Shown: piece after piece, positions 62,866 through 64,000 of the stretch
Numbering within the stretch: position 1 is the stretch's first letter
Layout: each line of letters starts with the position of its first letter
DNA from: an uncultured Acidobacteriia bacterium
GTDB lineage: Bacteria; Acidobacteriota; Terriglobia; Bryobacterales; Bryobacteraceae
NCBI GenBank assembly: GCA_903851195.1
Contig: CAINNJ010000033.1
Coordinates: 62,001-126,000 of the forward strand
DNA: 64,000 nucleotides
Reading direction: 5' to 3'
Position numbers and translations under genes: made by a program
Notes under the pieces: model-generated
The model's database searches: none
Told to the model about the DNA's origin: nothing
What the model saw: only the letters and a program-made list of their open reading frames with translations

Positions 62866-63323
62866 TTTCCGAGACTCTGCAACAGGATCCGATAGTAGCG
62901 TCGCTGGCCGGTCTGGCGGTGGCGGCGAAGTTTGAATTTGGCGAACTGACGGTGGAGATCGATCCGGCGCAGATCGTGGAAGCGCTGCGGCGCGTGAAGC
63001 ACGACCTGCAGTTCGAGCGGCTCACGTCGGTCACCGGGGTGGATCGTTATCCGGCCGAACCGCGGTACGAGGTGGTTTACCATCTGCAGGCGATCGCGGC
63101 GAAGAAGCGGCTCCGGCTGAAGGCCCGGGTATCCGGCGCGAAGCCCGAGATCGACTCGGTAACCGGCATTTATCGCGGCGCGGAGTGGTACGAGCGCGAG
63201 ACGTTCGATCTGTTCGGCATTACCTTCCTGAGCCATCCGAATCTGATCCGCATCATGATGCCCGAGGACTGGGAAGGGCATCCGCTGCGGAAAGACTACC
63301 CGATCACGGGGACGCGGTACTGA
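62862..63323 (+). CDS. nuoC: NADH-quinone oxidoreductase subunit C
   Basis: 153 residues. LTSVTGVDRYPAEPRYEVVYHLQAI, SVTGIYRGAEWYERETFDLFGITFLSHPNLIRIMMPEDWEGHPLRKDYPITG is the 30-kDa subunit signature (ERE-x-x-D-x-F-G-I). Peripheral arm of complex I. Overlaps nuoA by 4 bp; nuoD starts 2 bp later. NuoB, usually placed before it, is absent here. Confidence 0.97.
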   Translation: MISETLQQDPIVASLAGLAVAAKFEFGELTVEIDPAQIVEALRRVKHDLQFERLTSVTGVDRYPAEPRYEVVYHLQAIAAKKRLRLKARVSGAKPEIDSVTGIYRGAEWYERETFDLFGITFLSHPNLIRIMMPEDWEGHPLRKDYPITGTRY

Positions 63324-63325
63324 AC

Positions 63326-64000
63326 ATGGCCACAGACACTCTTATCACCACCGAGCAGGACGTTCAGCAGGATTTCGCGGCCCATGGGGAGTCGCGCGGG
63401 CACCGGACGATGGTGCTCAATATGGGTCCGCAGCACCCTTCCACGCACGGCGTGCTGCGTTTGCTGCTGGAACTGGACGGCGAAACCATTGTCAAAGCGG
63501 CGCCGGATATCGGGTACCTGCACACGGGGATCGAGAAGGAATTCGAAGTCAAGACGTACCAGCAGGGCGTGACGCTGACGGACCGGATCGATTATCTGGC
63601 TCCGCTGTCGAATAACCTGGTGTACTGTCTGGCGGCGGAAAAGCTGCTGGGTCTGGAAATTCCGGAACTGGCGCAGTGGACGCGCGTGATGCTGGCGGAG
63701 TTTACGCGTCTGAACAGCCATCTGGTGTGGTTGGCGACGCACGCCATCGACATCGGCGCGATGAGCGTGTTCCTTTACTGCTTCCGGGAGCGCGAAGAGA
63801 TTCTCCGCATTTTCGAGATGTTCTCCGGGCAGCGCATGATGACCAGCTATATCCGGATTGGCGGCCTCGCGCTGCCGCATCCGCGGGGCTGGCAGAAGCG
63901 CGTGAAGGACTTTGTCGATATTTTCCCGTCGCGTATCGATGAGTACGAAGAACTGCTGACCGGCAATCGCATCTGGACAGGCCGCACCAAGGGCGTCGGT
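63326..64000 (+). CDS. nuoD: NADH-quinone oxidoreductase subunit D, C-terminus outside window
   Basis: First 225 residues. MVLNMGPQHPSTHGVLRLLLELDGE, PDIGYLHTGIEKEFEVKTYQQGVTLTDRIDYLAPLSNNLVYCLAAEKLLG, RVMLAEFTRLNSHLVWLATHAIDIGAMSVFLYCFREREEILRIFEMFSGQRMMTSYIRIGG are the 49-kDa subunit blocks lining the quinone site (His in QHPSTHG; Tyr counterpart in D-x-x-Y region). Runs off the right edge. Confidence 0.97.
   Translation, partial: MATDTLITTEQDVQQDFAAHGESRGHRTMVLNMGPQHPSTHGVLRLLLELDGETIVKAAPDIGYLHTGIEKEFEVKTYQQGVTLTDRIDYLAPLSNNLVYCLAAEKLLGLEIPELAQWTRVMLAEFTRLNSHLVWLATHAIDIGAMSVFLYCFREREEILRIFEMFSGQRMMTSYIRIGGLALPHPRGWQKRVKDFVDIFPSRIDEYEELLTGNRIWTGRTKGVG

Overview
Organism. The window looks like a high-GC chromosome of an acidobacterium close to Candidatus Solibacter / Bryobacter (Acidobacteriota, order Bryobacterales). 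This is inferred, not proven. The clues are a secreted beta-propeller protein (2408-4303) ending in the roughly 200-residue domain known mainly from Solibacter, a PEP-CTERM protein, an Hfq with an N-terminal extension, a heme/copper-monooxygenase fusion, and many exported versions of ordinary metabolic folds. No rRNA, CRISPR array, prophage or intact insertion sequence was seen.

Layout. 1-4.3 kb: DUF4380 protein (cut by the window edge), O-methyltransferase, thiL and the propeller protein, all on the minus strand. 4.4-6.1 kb: FecR-domain protein, a small exported helical protein and a 58-codon Cys-rich miniprotein. 6.2-12 kb: exported TIM-barrel protein, metF, a KdpDE-like two-component pair, an orphan CpaF-type ATPase and a MerR regulator. 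12-16.9 kb: parB, parA, two perfect parS sites, mnmG, then divergent purD and tRNA-Arg(CCT). 17-19.2 kb: PHP phosphoesterase-cysC-cysH and tRNA-Gly(GCC). 19.4-27.4 kb: Fe-alcohol dehydrogenase, DinB protein, dnaA, a 996-bp gene-free oriC-like region, dnaN, gyrB. 27.4-38.5 kb: a broken DUF433/DUF5615 toxin-antitoxin pair, TPR, VOC, thioesterase, Hfq, PAP2/PHP, an IlvD-family sugar-acid dehydratase with DUF1028, PEP-CTERM, Gfo/Idh, GNAT and DUF72 genes. 38.5-41 kb: a less GC-rich accessory patch (Uma2 nuclease, DUF3800, ParD with shortened ParE). 41-50 kb: glycoside hydrolase, APC permease, cytochrome c/helix-hairpin-helix fusion, alpha/beta hydrolase, MOSC, membrane hydrolase, HNH nuclease. 51-61 kb: heme-copper monooxygenase, rfbB, VOC, MFS, TIM barrel, DUF296, acetamidase-like protein, GT39. 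61-64 kb: RsbW/RsbV-type pair, thiS, and the start of a complex I operon (nuoA, nuoC, nuoD).

How it works together. The central block (mnmG-parA-parB with parS; dnaA-oriC-dnaN-gyrB) is the classical origin-proximal set. The intergenic dnaA-dnaN region carries two related ~69-bp modules exactly 324 bp apart, each with TCCACA repeats followed by an AT-richer stretch. Sampled lines show the + strand C-rich on both sides of dnaA and G-rich only after about 50 kb, so the compositional switch does not fall at dnaA. The cysH-cysC-PHP operon reads as sulfate activation/reduction with a likely pAp-recycling phosphatase.

Most unusual signals. (1) At least seven gene boundaries carry perfect or near-perfect 15-18 bp tandem duplications, each of a different sequence, placed on or just before start or stop codons. 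(2) Duplicated oriC modules and a skew switch away from dnaA. (3) A 58-codon protein with 13 Cys. (4) A c-type cytochrome fused to a ComEA-like helix-hairpin-helix domain. (5) A possible structured RNA at 29809-29956. (6) Clusters of miniature hairpins at 38528-38583 and 57567-57602.
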